Part shown: positions 24,443 to 33,498 of the stretch, one piece after another
Layout: every line of letters begins with the position of its first letter
Position numbering within the stretch: the stretch's first letter is position 1
From: Collinsella aerofaciens
GTDB taxonomy: Bacteria; Actinomycetota; Coriobacteriia; Coriobacteriales; Coriobacteriaceae
Direction: 5' to 3'
Length of the DNA: 64,000 nt
Assembly (NCBI RefSeq): GCF_018785265.1
Contig: NZ_WQPK01000036.1
Location: 50,258 to 114,257, forward strand
Program-made: the position numbers and the translations under genes
The notes under the pieces: model-generated
The model's database searches: none
What the model saw: the letters and a program-made list of their open reading frames with translations, nothing else
Told to the model about the DNA's origin: nothing

Positions 24443-26674
24443 GTGGCACACAACAAACTGGAGGCAAGCCCCCAAGACCAGCATGGTCAAGGCGGGCACG
24501 GAGCCATTCCCCTCTCCGCTGGCATGCTGCTCGTAACGCTCGGCGTCGTCTATGGTGACATCGGCACGAGCCCCATGTACACCATGAAATCAATCGTCGC
24601 CAACAACGGCGGCATCGGCACCGTCAGCGAGGACATGATTCTGGGCGCGCTTTCGCTCGTCATCTGGACCATGACGCTCGTGACCACGGTCAAGTACGTG
24701 GTAATCGCCATGAAGGCCGATAACCACAACGAAGGCGGCATCTTCGCCCTGTTTAGCCTGGTGCGAAAAGTAGCACCATGGCTGATCCTACCTGCCATGA
24801 TCGGCGGCGCGGCGCTGCTCGCCGACGGCATCCTCACCCCCGCCGTCACGGTTACCACGGCCATCGAGGGCTTGCGCACTATCGAGTGGGGCCATGCGCT
24901 TTTGGGTGACGGCCAGACCAATGTAATCATCATCACCATCATCATTATCTGCGGCCTGTTTGCCATGCAACGCGCCGGTACCTCGTCGATCGGCAAGCTG
25001 TTCGGCCCGCTCATGACGCTGTGGTTCCTGTTCTTGGCTGGCGCCGGTCTGTTCAACATGCTCGGCAACCCGTCCATCCTGCGCGCGCTCAACCCCATCC
25101 GCGGCATCATGTTCCTGTTCTCGCCCATCAACCACTCGGGCATCATGGTGCTCGGCTTTGTCTTTCTGTCGACAACCGGTGCCGAGGCGCTCTACTCGGA
25201 CATGGGCCACGTGGGCAAGGCAAACATCTATGCATCCTGGCCGTTTGTTAAAGCGGCCCTCATCCTCAACTATCTGGGTCAAGGCGCTTGGCTGCTCGCC
25301 AATAACTCCAACCCCCAGATGCTCGCAATGGATATCGTCAACCCGTTCTATATGATGCTCCCCGAGCCCCTGCGCCCCTTTGCCATCGTGCTTTCGGCCG
25401 TGGCGGCCATCATCGCCTCGCAGGCGCTCATCACCGGCTCGTTCTCGCTGGTATCCGAGGCAACGCGCCTCAACCTTATGCCGCACCTGCGCATCCACTA
25501 CCCCAGCGACACCAAGGGCCAGCTCTATATTCCGCTCGTCAACAACATCATGTGGGTCGGCTGCATCTTCATCGTGCTGCTATTCCAAAACTCTGAGCGC
25601 ATGGAAAGCGCCTATGGCCTCGCCATCACCGTGACCATGCTCATGACCACCACACTGCTGACGAGCTATATCGCCGGCATCCTCAAGCACAAGCTGGGTG
25701 CCTGCGTCTTCGCCCTGCTCTTTGGTGCCATTGAGCTGTGCTTCTTCGCCTCGTGCCTCACTATGTTCTTTGACGGCGGCTACGTCATGATCTTCCTGGC
25801 CGCGCTGCTGTTCGGCCTTATGTATGTGTGGCGCCGCGGCACCGCCATCGAGCGCACGCAAACGATCCTGCTGCCCGTCTCCAAGTACATCGATCAGCTC
25901 AACCGCCTGCGCAACGACGAGACCTACCCCGTGCTCGCCGACAATCTGGTGTTCCTCACCAACAGCCCCGACCCGCTCACGCTCGACCGCGACGTGCTCT
26001 ATTCCATCCTGGACAAGCACCCCAAGCGCGCCAAGGCATATTGGTTCATCAACGTACACGTTACCGACGAGCCCTATACGCACGAGTATTCCGTTGAGAC
26101 CTTTGGCACAGACTTCCTGTTCCGCGTACGCTTGGACCTGGGCTTTAAGGTCAATCAGCGCATCAACGCCTACCTGCGCCAGATCGTTGGCGACCTGATG
26201 GCATCGGGTGAGTTGCCGCCGCAACATCACACCTACTCCATCTACGAGACACGCGGCAACGTGGGCGACTTCCGTTTTTGCATGCTGCGCAAGATGCTTG
26301 CCCCCGAAACGGACATCAACCGCAATGACCACCGCGTGATGGCCATCAAGTACGCCGTCCGCCGCGCTTGCGGAAGCCCGGCGCGCTGGTACGGTCTCGA
26401 GAACTCTGCCATCATCATCGAGTACGTGCCGTTGTTTGCCCGCATGCGCCCGGCCGTTAAGCTCGTGCGCACCCAGGTGCCGCTCGAGGTTCAGATTGAA
26501 GAGGCCGAGGAAATGGAAGTCGACATCTTCTCGGACGACCTGGTCAACGGCAACGAGGCCGGCAAGAGCATGAACGTCGATCCCACCGAGCTGCTCGAGA
26601 GCGTCGCCGATACGCCCGAGCAACAGCAACTCGACGGACTCGAGAGCACCCAGCTCAACGACGCCAACTTCTAG
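24443..26674 (+). CDS. kup: KUP-family potassium uptake protein
   Basis: A 743-residue protein. About twelve membrane helices occupy residues 25-450, and a long cytoplasmic C-terminal domain follows. The signature GVVYGDIGTSPMYT opens helix 1, followed by NEGGIFALFSL. The family takes up potassium by proton symport. The start is GTG 24443 because AAGGGAG sits 8 bp upstream; the ATG at 24425 lies upstream of this site. The C-terminal tail (last 60 residues) is acidic and longer than in E. coli Kup. A terminator follows. Confidence 0.93.
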   Translation: MAHNKLEASPQDQHGQGGHGAIPLSAGMLLVTLGVVYGDIGTSPMYTMKSIVANNGGIGTVSEDMILGALSLVIWTMTLVTTVKYVVIAMKADNHNEGGIFALFSLVRKVAPWLILPAMIGGAALLADGILTPAVTVTTAIEGLRTIEWGHALLGDGQTNVIIITIIIICGLFAMQRAGTSSIGKLFGPLMTLWFLFLAGAGLFNMLGNPSILRALNPIRGIMFLFSPINHSGIMVLGFVFLSTTGAEALYSDMGHVGKANIYASWPFVKAALILNYLGQGAWLLANNSNPQMLAMDIVNPFYMMLPEPLRPFAIVLSAVAAIIASQALITGSFSLVSEATRLNLMPHLRIHYPSDTKGQLYIPLVNNIMWVGCIFIVLLFQNSERMESAYGLAITVTMLMTTTLLTSYIAGILKHKLGACVFALLFGAIELCFFASCLTMFFDGGYVMIFLAALLFGLMYVWRRGTAIERTQTILLPVSKYIDQLNRLRNDETYPVLADNLVFLTNSPDPLTLDRDVLYSILDKHPKRAKAYWFINVHVTDEPYTHEYSVETFGTDFLFRVRLDLGFKVNQRINAYLRQIVGDLMASGELPPQHHTYSIYETRGNVGDFRFCMLRKMLAPETDINRNDHRVMAIKYAVRRACGSPARWYGLENSAIIIEYVPLFARMRPAVKLVRTQVPLEVQIEEAEEMEVDIFSDDLVNGNEAGKSMNVDPTELLESVADTPEQQQLDGLESTQLNDANF

Positions 26675-26694
26675 CGACGTCATAAATCAACGAC

Positions 26695-26733
26695 AGCGGC
26701 CCTGCACCTCACGAGAGACGCAGGGCCGCTTTG
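26695..26733. terminator. Bidirectional terminator between kup and bile salt hydrolase
   Basis: AGCGGCCCTGC pairs with GCAGGGCCGCT and is followed by TTGCATT. It lies between two convergent genes. Confidence 0.75.
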
Positions 26734-26753
26734 CATTGCAGTAAAGCTAACGG

Positions 26754-27719
26754 CTACGAACGACGCGGCTCGGGAACCACGAGCCTATCGGGGCTTGCGC
26801 CCTCGGCATCCATCAGGCTCACGTAGCGAATCGACGGATCCCCATACATCGCGTAGTAATAATTGCCCGTGCGCGCGCTAAAGCATCCGGTGTAGATAGT
26901 CTTCTCGAACTTGCCATCGCCCATCCTGGACGCTCCCTCGATCATCACCACGCCCTCGAGCGAGCGGAACATGCGAACGACGTTTTCGGTCTCGCTCTCC
27001 TTTTGCGGATAATTGGCATTGAGGTACGCCGCCTTTACAAAACGGCTCGGCGAATAGCAGTCACCCGGAATACCGCGCATGCCGGCACCCGCGCCATAGG
27101 GCTTGAGCTCGGCGCCACGCCATGTCGCCGTCTGCGGAAAATCGCTTGTGGCGGTGATATAGGTGCGGAGGTTTTCCATGTGCCACGGGAAGGTCGGCTG
27201 GTTGGCAAGGGTGTCGACCGGATCGTCGTACACATACAGGCCGTCAGCCATCATCTCGACCACGATGCTGCGCTGGCTGTCGCCGATAATCCAATGGAGC
27301 AGCGACACGCCCAGTCCCTCTCCGGCAGATTTGGCAACAATCACCGTGTCGCGCAGCGCGGCCTCGACCTCATCGACCGTCGAGAACGTCGCTGCCACCC
27401 ACAGGGGAAACTCATAGGCCGCGATATTGGTCTTTCCATCAACCGGCCCCTCGGCATACTCGGCATAACCCGGGAAATTGAGGCCCGCTACGGCGAGACC
27501 CGCATCGTTACCGCAATCGAAAAACATGGGATAGTTCTTGTAATCGATGCACATACCGATCACCGCGTGTGCCGCTGTCGCGTCGTCGATAAACGAATAC
27601 GGAATGTGAAACCCGCGCGGCATCACGCGAACCTGTTGGCCGTAGTCAAAGCTCCAGTCGAGATTGCGGCCCAGATACATGTGGCCAGAATTATCGGTAA
27701 ATCGAATACTCGTACACAT
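26754..27719 (-). CDS. bsh: Bile salt hydrolase (choloylglycine hydrolase family)
   Basis: A 321-residue Ntn-hydrolase predicted to release glycine or taurine from conjugated bile salts. After Met removal the nucleophile is Cys2 (MCTSIRF). Arg18 and Asp21 fall in LGRNLDWSF, the Asn of the oxyanion site in AGLNFPGYA, the second Asn in LANQPTFPWH, and the conserved Arg in GDCYSPSRFV. Penicillin V acylase is the alternative in this family. The start at 27719 has AGGAGG 6 bp upstream; the extension to 27782 would bury the cysteine. No signal peptide is present, so the enzyme is cytoplasmic. Confidence 0.9.
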   Translation of the reverse strand: MCTSIRFTDNSGHMYLGRNLDWSFDYGQQVRVMPRGFHIPYSFIDDATAAHAVIGMCIDYKNYPMFFDCGNDAGLAVAGLNFPGYAEYAEGPVDGKTNIAAYEFPLWVAATFSTVDEVEAALRDTVIVAKSAGEGLGVSLLHWIIGDSQRSIVVEMMADGLYVYDDPVDTLANQPTFPWHMENLRTYITATSDFPQTATWRGAELKPYGAGAGMRGIPGDCYSPSRFVKAAYLNANYPQKESETENVVRMFRSLEGVVMIEGASRMGDGKFEKTIYTGCFSARTGNYYYAMYGDPSIRYVSLMDAEGASPDRLVVPEPRRS

Positions 27720-27860
27720 AGCGCCTCCTAGCTTTACGTTCTTGCTAATTTCATTGTCTCCAAACAAAAAGGCGCTAAACACAAAAGCCCGGACATGACA
27801 ACAATGTCACGCCCGGACTATTCAAGCTGGATAAACTCAACCAAGTTAACCCCGCAGGTC

Positions 27861-27969
27861 GTCTAAGGGGTCAAAGTGCCGCAGATTGCCACGAAAGAGG
27901 AGCGCCGCGTACTAACGGTACGCAAGCGACGATTGAGCGGCAAGGTGCGGTGCTTTGATCCCCTTAGAC
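27861..27969. repeat. 109-bp near-perfect palindromic element
   Basis: The outer arms GTCTAAGGGG-TCAAAG-TGCCGCA (27861-27883) match the inverse of 27946-27969 with one bulge and two wobble or mismatch positions. An inner GCGTAC/GTACGC stem closes a TAACG loop. The right end covers the stop codon of the deformylase-like gene. No other copy was seen in this window. Confidence 0.8.
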
Positions 27970-28383
27970 CAACTTTCCTAGACAGTGGTCGATCATATGC
28001 TGGACCATTTGTGCCTCAAAGCCCGCATAGTCGCGGCGGCACTCCTTCATCTTGCCGTCGACGATCTGGTCAAAGGCAACCTTGCACTTGATGTAGCGCG
28101 TGGACTTGGTGACCTCCTCGTGCGTCAGGCAGCTCTCCTCCATCTTGCTGGCGCCCAGGCCAAACACCAGACGGGGGTTGTAGAGCACGTGGGGCTCGCC
28201 GGCATCGTCCAGGTAGACGCAAACCTTCTTGGTGACGCCAATCTGGTTAGCGGCAAGGCAGCCGGCATCGTCGAGCGACTTGATGGTATCGATCAGATCC
28301 TGAGCAACCGACTCGTCCTCGACGGTCGCAACCTCGCAACGCTGGGACAGGATAGCCTCGTCGTGGCAGAGCTCTTTAATCAT
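27964..28383 (-). CDS. Peptide deformylase-like protein, probable pseudoenzyme
   Basis: A 139-residue homologue of the short deformylases. Motif 1 is kept (GCLAANQIG), motif 2 reads EESCLTHEE (normally EGCLS), and motif 3 reads QHMIDH, with Met replacing the catalytic Glu of HExxH. The two metal-ligand histidines and the cysteine remain, so it might bind metal and substrate without normal catalysis. GGAGGA lies upstream of the ATG at 28383. The frame is intact, so it is not a decayed gene. Its stop lies inside a 109-bp palindrome. Confidence 0.8.
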   Translation of the reverse strand: MIKELCHDEAILSQRCEVATVEDESVAQDLIDTIKSLDDAGCLAANQIGVTKKVCVYLDDAGEPHVLYNPRLVFGLGASKMEESCLTHEEVTKSTRYIKCKVAFDQIVDGKMKECRRDYAGFEAQMVQHMIDHCLGKLV

Positions 28384-28576
28384 ACATTCCTCCATAGGGG
28401 TCGTTGTAACCGCTTAAGTATACGGTACCCACACATTTTCATACGGAAAATACCGCCCGTCCGTTACAAAGCGCCGAACATCAACATGCGAGGAACAACA
28501 GCGTCGTAAAGGGGCTATAGTAGTTGAGTTCGTGTCAATCGGCCTAAACTCGGGGCCGAACAAGGAAAGGGTATGC

Positions 28577-29887
28577 ATGGACGAACTTTTTCACGTCAGT
28601 GAGCGCAAGTCCACAATCGGGACCGAACTCCGCGCTGGACTGACAACATTCCTGGCGATGGCCTACATCATCGCCGTCAACCCCGCGGTGCTCTCGGGCG
28701 CTGGCATCGATGCGGGAGCGCTCGCCTGCGCCACCTGCCTGGGCGCCGGCATCATGACCATCTGCATGGGCATCTTCGCCAACCGCCCGCTCGCCTGCGC
28801 GTCGGGCTTAGGCGTCAACGCGATGATCGCCGGAATCACCACCACCGTCTGCGGCGGTGACTGGCACGTGGCCATGAGCGTCATCTTCCTCGAGGGCGTC
28901 GTCATCTTGCTGCTCGTGCTTTGTGGCCTGCGCGAGGCCATCATGGACGCCATCCCGGTTGTCCTGCGTCATGCCATCTCGGTGGGTCTGGGCCTGTTTA
29001 TCGCCATGATCGGCCTGTGCGACGCTGGCATCATCACCGCTGGCGCCGGTACGCTCGTCGGCCTGGGCGACATCGCCTCCCCCACCTTTATCGTCGGCAT
29101 CATCTCCATCGTCGTGACGGTTGCCCTGGCTTCCCGCAACGTGCCGGGCTCGCTGCTCATCGGCATCGTCGTCGCCGTCATCGCCGGTATCCCCCTAGGT
29201 GTGACCCAGGCTCCGACCGGTATCATCGCCCCGCTCGACTTCTCGAGCATCGGTGGCCCCATCGCCGACGCCGGCGGCATGCCCGCCATCGTCAAGGTCC
29301 TTACCGACCCCGCGCTCCTCGTCATCTCGTTCTCGCTGCTCATGAGTGACTTCTTCGACACCATGGGCACCGCGATGGCCGTGGCCAAGCAGGGCGAGTT
29401 CCTCACCGACGACGGCAACGTCGAGGATATCAAGGAGATCCTGATCGTCGACTCCGCCGCCGCTGCTGTGGGCGGTTTCATGGGTGTCTCCTCCATCACC
29501 ACCTTCGTCGAGTCCACTTCCGGCGCCGCTGACGGTGGCCGCACGGGCCTCACCTCCGTCACCACCGGCGTGCTGTTCATTCTCGCCGCGTTCTTCTCCC
29601 CCATCGTCACCATCGTTTCCAGCGCCGCCACCTGCGGTGCTCTGGTCTACGTCGGCTACCTCATGATGAGCGAGGCCTCCGAGATCGACTGGTCCGACGT
29701 GTCGCAGGGTTTCCCGGCGTTCATGATTGTCGCCGGCGTGCCCTTCACCTACTCCATCTCTGCCGGCATTGGCCTGGGCTTTATCGCCTACGTGGTCGTC
29801 GCGCTCTTTAAGGGCGAGGCCTCCAAGATCAAGCCGCTCATGTGGATCGCAGCCCTCGCCTTCCTCGTCTACTTCTTCGTGGCGTAA
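28577..29887 (+). CDS. NCS2 permease, AzgA/PbuG-like (purine uptake)
   Basis: A 436-residue membrane protein with 12-14 helices. The AzgA-type start (GTELRAGLTTFLAMAYIIAVNPAVL) and ASGLGVNAMIAG, DFFDTMGTAMAVAKQ and STSGAADGGRTGLTSV match adenine or hypoxanthine/guanine permeases. The start MDELFHV at 28577 follows an AAGGAAAGGG stretch. No purine riboswitch was recognised in the leader. The terminator is at 29915. The exact base transported is inferred. Confidence 0.9.
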   Translation: MDELFHVSERKSTIGTELRAGLTTFLAMAYIIAVNPAVLSGAGIDAGALACATCLGAGIMTICMGIFANRPLACASGLGVNAMIAGITTTVCGGDWHVAMSVIFLEGVVILLLVLCGLREAIMDAIPVVLRHAISVGLGLFIAMIGLCDAGIITAGAGTLVGLGDIASPTFIVGIISIVVTVALASRNVPGSLLIGIVVAVIAGIPLGVTQAPTGIIAPLDFSSIGGPIADAGGMPAIVKVLTDPALLVISFSLLMSDFFDTMGTAMAVAKQGEFLTDDGNVEDIKEILIVDSAAAAVGGFMGVSSITTFVESTSGAADGGRTGLTSVTTGVLFILAAFFSPIVTIVSSAATCGALVYVGYLMMSEASEIDWSDVSQGFPAFMIVAGVPFTYSISAGIGLGFIAYVVVALFKGEASKIKPLMWIAALAFLVYFFVA

Positions 29888-29914
29888 CGGCATAGTCTGC
29901 TAAAGCAAAACAAC

Positions 29915-29954
29915 AAGGCGCGGAATCGCATCGAGCGGCTCCGCGCCTTTCTTT
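29915..29954 (+). terminator. Terminator after purine permease
   Basis: AAGGCGCGGA pairs with TCCGCGCCTT and is followed by TCTTTT. Confidence 0.85.
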
Positions 29955-30025
29955 TAGCGTCTGCCCCCGTGTCAGCGTGCGACAATTGAGGCTGTCAATT
30001 ATCACAACACTGAGAGAAGCCTGCC

Positions 30026-30691
30026 TTGGAAGCGCATCATAAGCAGATAACCGTTTATTCAGAGTGTGCGGAAGGCGCGCCCGTCATCTATCTCCCCGTG
30101 GTTATGGGCAACGGTAGTGAAGTCTACGAGCGCTGCCGAGAGCTCGACTGCCCGCCGTTCACCCTTGTCGCCATTGGAGGGCTCGATTGGAATCGCGAGC
30201 TGAGTCCCTGGGAATGCGACGGAACTATACGAGATGCCGAGCCCTTTGGCGGACAGGCTGCTGGTTTTCTTGACGAGTTGTTGAAGCAGATAATCCCCCA
30301 GGCCGAATCATCGCTCCCGCAACCGCCCGCCTGGCGCGGCGTTGCCGGCTACTCGTTGGCGGGTCTTTTTGCACTGTGGGCACTTTGGCAAACAGATGTC
30401 TTTGAGCGCGTGGCGAGTGCATCGGGGTCGCTGTGGTTCCCCGGCTTTATCGACTACGCGCGCGAGCGCACGATGACGGCTACGCCCGACGCCGCCTATC
30501 TGTCGCTCGGTAAAAAGGAAACCAAGACGCCCAACCGCATGATGCGGCACGTACTCGACGATACGCGCGCGATGGAAAAGCTGTTTATCGAGCGCGACAT
30601 CCCAACAACGCTGGAGCTCAACCCCGGCAATCATTTTGCCCAAACTGACCTGCGCATGGCGCGCGGCATCCACTGGATACTGACGCATTAA
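30026..30691 (+). CDS. Alpha/beta hydrolase, esterase D-like
   Basis: A 221-residue hydrolase of the Fes/IroE or esterase D type. The nucleophile serine lies in GVAGYSLAGLFALWAL, with the catalytic His in NPGNHF near the C terminus. No signal peptide is seen, so it is probably intracellular. The start codon appears to be TTG (30026) with only weak GAGAG upstream; no better in-frame start precedes the conserved strands. The substrate could be a siderophore or a small ester. It lies between two NCS2 permeases. Confidence 0.75.
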   Translation: MEAHHKQITVYSECAEGAPVIYLPVVMGNGSEVYERCRELDCPPFTLVAIGGLDWNRELSPWECDGTIRDAEPFGGQAAGFLDELLKQIIPQAESSLPQPPAWRGVAGYSLAGLFALWALWQTDVFERVASASGSLWFPGFIDYARERTMTATPDAAYLSLGKKETKTPNRMMRHVLDDTRAMEKLFIERDIPTTLELNPGNHFAQTDLRMARGIHWILTH

Positions 30692-30732
30692 AAATGGCGT
30701 CCACGCGCACATACGCATGGACGCCATTTTTA
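30690..30732. terminator. Bidirectional terminator
   Basis: AAAAATGGCGTCCA pairs with TGGACGCCATTTTT. It has A/T runs on both sides and lies between the convergent esterase and uracil permease genes. Confidence 0.9.
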
Positions 30733-30751
30733 ATTTGGCTGAACGCAGCTA

Positions 30752-32086
30752 CTATTCAGTAGTCTCCTCAAGCTCGGAAGTATCGAACTCAAAGTCATTA
30801 CCGGGCAGGATGGCGTTGAGCACAATGCCCACCAGCGAGCCCACGGCAAGGCCCGAAAGCGAAATCGTCACGCCGCCCAGCTCCAGCACGATGGCACCGG
30901 CGGTACTGTAGGCAATGCCGAGCGAAAGCACGAGCACCAAAGCCGCAACCAGCACATTGCGGTTGTTCTGGAAATCAACCTGGTTTTCGATAAGGTTGCG
31001 AACGCCCACGGCACTGATCATGCCGTAGAGCACGAGCGACACGCCGCCGATTACACACGCCGGCATGGCGGCGATCACGGCAGCAAACTTGGGGCAGAAC
31101 GAAAGCACGATGGCGCAGCAGGCGGCAATGCGAATCACGCGCGGGTCGAACACGCGCGTCAGGGCAAGCACGCCAGTGTTCTCGCCATACGTCGTATTGG
31201 CGGGGGCGCCAAAGAGCGATGCCAAGATGGTCGCCAGGCCATCGACGAGCAGGGTACGGTGCAGACCGGGATCGGCAATGTAATTGCGTTCGCAGGTAGA
31301 GCCAATGGCGGAGATATCGCCAATGTGCTCAATCATGGTCGCAAAGGCCAGCGGCATGATGGTGATGATGGCCGTCGTGGCAAGACCGCTATCGAGCTGC
31401 GGTCCAAAGAGCGCAAACACGGTGTTGTCCCACACGACGGGCAAGCCAACCCAGGGGGCAGCTGCGACGCCAGAGAAGTCGACCTCACCCAACGCAGCCG
31501 CAACGGCATAGCTCACCACCACGCCCAGCAGAATCGGCACGATCTTGACCATGCCGCGGCCCCAGATGTTGCAGATGATGATCACGGCCACAGCGATAAC
31601 GGCGACAAGCCAGTTGGTCTGACAGTTGGCAATGGCAGAGCTCGCTAGGATCAGGCCGATGGAAATGACGATGGGGCCGGTCACCACCGGCGGAAAGAAG
31701 CGCATGACACGTTTGGCGCCAAATGCGCGGAACAGCGCCGCCAGCACCGGATAGAGCAGGCCGGCGCAGGCAACGCCCAGGCAAGCGTAGGGCAAAAGCT
31801 CGGCCTCGCCGTTGGATGCAATGGCGGCATAACCCGCGATAAAGGCAAACGACGAGCCCAGAAACGCGGGCACCTTACCACGCGATAGAAAATGAAACAG
31901 CAGCGTGCCGATGCCGGCGAACAGAAGCGTCGCCGAAACGGAAAGGCCGGTGAGCACGGGCACGAGCACCGTGGCTCCGAACATCGCAAACATGTGTTGC
32001 AAACCCAACACGAACATGCGCGGGCGGCCGAGCGATGATGCATCGTAGATGGCATCGGTGACGGCGGGCGTCGAGGATTGGGACAT
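30752..32086 (-). CDS. uraA: Uracil-xanthine permease (NCS2, UraA-like)
   Basis: A 444-residue protein with about 14 membrane helices. Family marks are LGLQHMFAMFGATVLVPVLTGL at the start, FPPVVTGPIVISIGL, IEHIGDISAIG and APANTTYGENTGVLALT. It is expected to take up uracil with protons. AAAGGA precedes the ATG. It is monocistronic, with a shared terminator at its 3' end. Xanthine or uric acid transport is the alternative within the family. Confidence 0.9.
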   Translation of the reverse strand: MSQSSTPAVTDAIYDASSLGRPRMFVLGLQHMFAMFGATVLVPVLTGLSVSATLLFAGIGTLLFHFLSRGKVPAFLGSSFAFIAGYAAIASNGEAELLPYACLGVACAGLLYPVLAALFRAFGAKRVMRFFPPVVTGPIVISIGLILASSAIANCQTNWLVAVIAVAVIIICNIWGRGMVKIVPILLGVVVSYAVAAALGEVDFSGVAAAPWVGLPVVWDNTVFALFGPQLDSGLATTAIITIMPLAFATMIEHIGDISAIGSTCERNYIADPGLHRTLLVDGLATILASLFGAPANTTYGENTGVLALTRVFDPRVIRIAACCAIVLSFCPKFAAVIAAMPACVIGGVSLVLYGMISAVGVRNLIENQVDFQNNRNVLVAALVLVLSLGIAYSTAGAIVLELGGVTISLSGLAVGSLVGIVLNAILPGNDFEFDTSELEETTE

Positions 32087-32209
32087 GGAAGTCCTTTCAT
32101 GATGGAAGGGCGATCAGGCATATCGGATAACCTGCCCGAACGATACGATCCGGACCATTGTACGTGATACGTCATGTCTCGCGCGCGCCGTCACCTGCAA
32201 GCGGTAGCG

Positions 32210-33343
32210 TTACTTCCAAACGCGCTCGGCAATGCGCTTGACCAGCGCGATCTTTGCCCACTGTTCGTCCTCGGTCAGCTTGTTGCCAATCTCGCAGCTG
32301 GCAAAGCCGCACTGGGGCGACAGGTACAGGTTCTCGAGCGGCACATACTTTGCGGCCTCGTGGATACGTTCGACGATAACGTCCTCGTCCTCAAGCTCAG
32401 CCGCCTTGGTGGTCACCAGACCCAGCACGACCTTCTTGCCGGGAGCAACGTACTTGAGCGGCTCAAAGCCACCGGCGCGTGGCGTATCGAACTCAAGGTA
32501 GAACGCGTCAACGTTCTCATGTACGAACAGGTACGGCGCAATGGGATCGTAACCACCCTCGAAGGCATACGTGGAGTGATAGTTGCCGCGGCACACGTGC
32601 GTGTTGATAACCAGATCGTCGGGCTTGCCCGCGATGGCGGCATTGTTGAGCGCCACGCCCAGCTCGCTCACCTTTTGCAGGTCAACCGGGCTCATGCCGG
32701 TCTTGGACACAAAGTCGGTATCGCAATAGATGCCCCAGGTGCAGTCATCAAATTGGATGTTGCGGCAGCCTGCTGCGTACAGGTCGGCGATCACCGTGCG
32801 ATAAGCGGCCGCAATGGCGTCGGCAAGTTCCTCATCGGTCTTATAGACAGCGCGCAGGCTCTCCTGCTGGCCGTCGCAGCGATCGAGCGTGACCTCAGAG
32901 AACGTCTGGATCGGCGCCGGAATGGTCTGGCGTGCGACCTGGCCCTCCCCCTCAAGCGCCTTGACGAACTTAAAATGCTCGACGAACGGGTGGTTCTCGC
33001 CGCTAATGGGACCAGTAACCACGGCGGTGTCGGCCGTCGTCTCCTCATCATGGAACATATAACCCGTGCGTGAGGTGCGGCGCTCAATGCCGTTAAGGCC
33101 CCACATAAAATCGAGGTGCCAGTAGCTGCGGCGGAACTCGCCATCGGTGATCACCTGCAGGCCGGCGGCCTTCTGCTTGGCCACCAAATCGCGAATGGCA
33201 TCGTCCTCGACGGCCTTAAGGCCGGAAGCGTCGAGTTTACCCGCGACATAGGCGGCACGGGCGTCCTTTACAGCCTGCGGACGAAGAAAGCTGCCGACGA
33301 TATCGGCGCGAAACGGCGCGTTCGGTTGAATCGAAGTGCTCAT
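32210..33343 (-). CDS. MetE C-terminal-type methyltransferase (YxjG/YxjH-like)
   Basis: A 377-residue cobalamin-independent methionine synthase core without the N-terminal half of full MetE (about 750 residues). Zinc and substrate regions are HVCRGNYHSTYAFEGGYD, LSPQCGFAS and an N-terminal ITDGEFRRSYWHLDF. It is probably involved in methionine supply or methyl recycling. The start at 33343 has AAGGGAG upstream. The LysR gene lies just upstream on the same strand, and palindromes that could bind it occupy the gap. Confidence 0.85.
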   Translation of the reverse strand: MSTSIQPNAPFRADIVGSFLRPQAVKDARAAYVAGKLDASGLKAVEDDAIRDLVAKQKAAGLQVITDGEFRRSYWHLDFMWGLNGIERRTSRTGYMFHDEETTADTAVVTGPISGENHPFVEHFKFVKALEGEGQVARQTIPAPIQTFSEVTLDRCDGQQESLRAVYKTDEELADAIAAAYRTVIADLYAAGCRNIQFDDCTWGIYCDTDFVSKTGMSPVDLQKVSELGVALNNAAIAGKPDDLVINTHVCRGNYHSTYAFEGGYDPIAPYLFVHENVDAFYLEFDTPRAGGFEPLKYVAPGKKVVLGLVTTKAAELEDEDVIVERIHEAAKYVPLENLYLSPQCGFASCEIGNKLTEDEQWAKIALVKRIAERVWK

Positions 33344-33383
33344 AGATATCTCCCTTTGCATTGGTTGCTTTACTGGGACAGAG

Positions 33384-33397
33384 TATGAGCGCTCATA
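33384..33397. promoter_or_regulatory. Palindrome TATGAGCGCTCATA
   Basis: A perfect 14-bp palindrome 41 bp upstream of the MetE-like start. It is a possible site for the neighbouring LysR protein. Confidence 0.45.
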
Positions 33398-33430
33398 TGA
33401 CCATCGTAAAATATACGTTTATAACAGTTT

Positions 33431-33451
33431 GATATAGATGTTTCCTATATC
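33431..33451. promoter_or_regulatory. Inverted repeat GATATAG-N7-CTATATC
   Basis: Perfect 7-bp arms with a 7-bp spacer, close in shape to LysR boxes (T-N11-A). It lies 34 bp above the 14-bp palindrome. Confidence 0.45.
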
Positions 33452-33498
33452 AGTCTGGACTGTCATAAAGAGACTTGAACCGTGCGGAGCACAGCAGC

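Noticed and set aside
28384..28576. Purine riboswitch before the AzgA-like permease
   Set aside because: The conserved junction and loop sequences of purine aptamers are not present.
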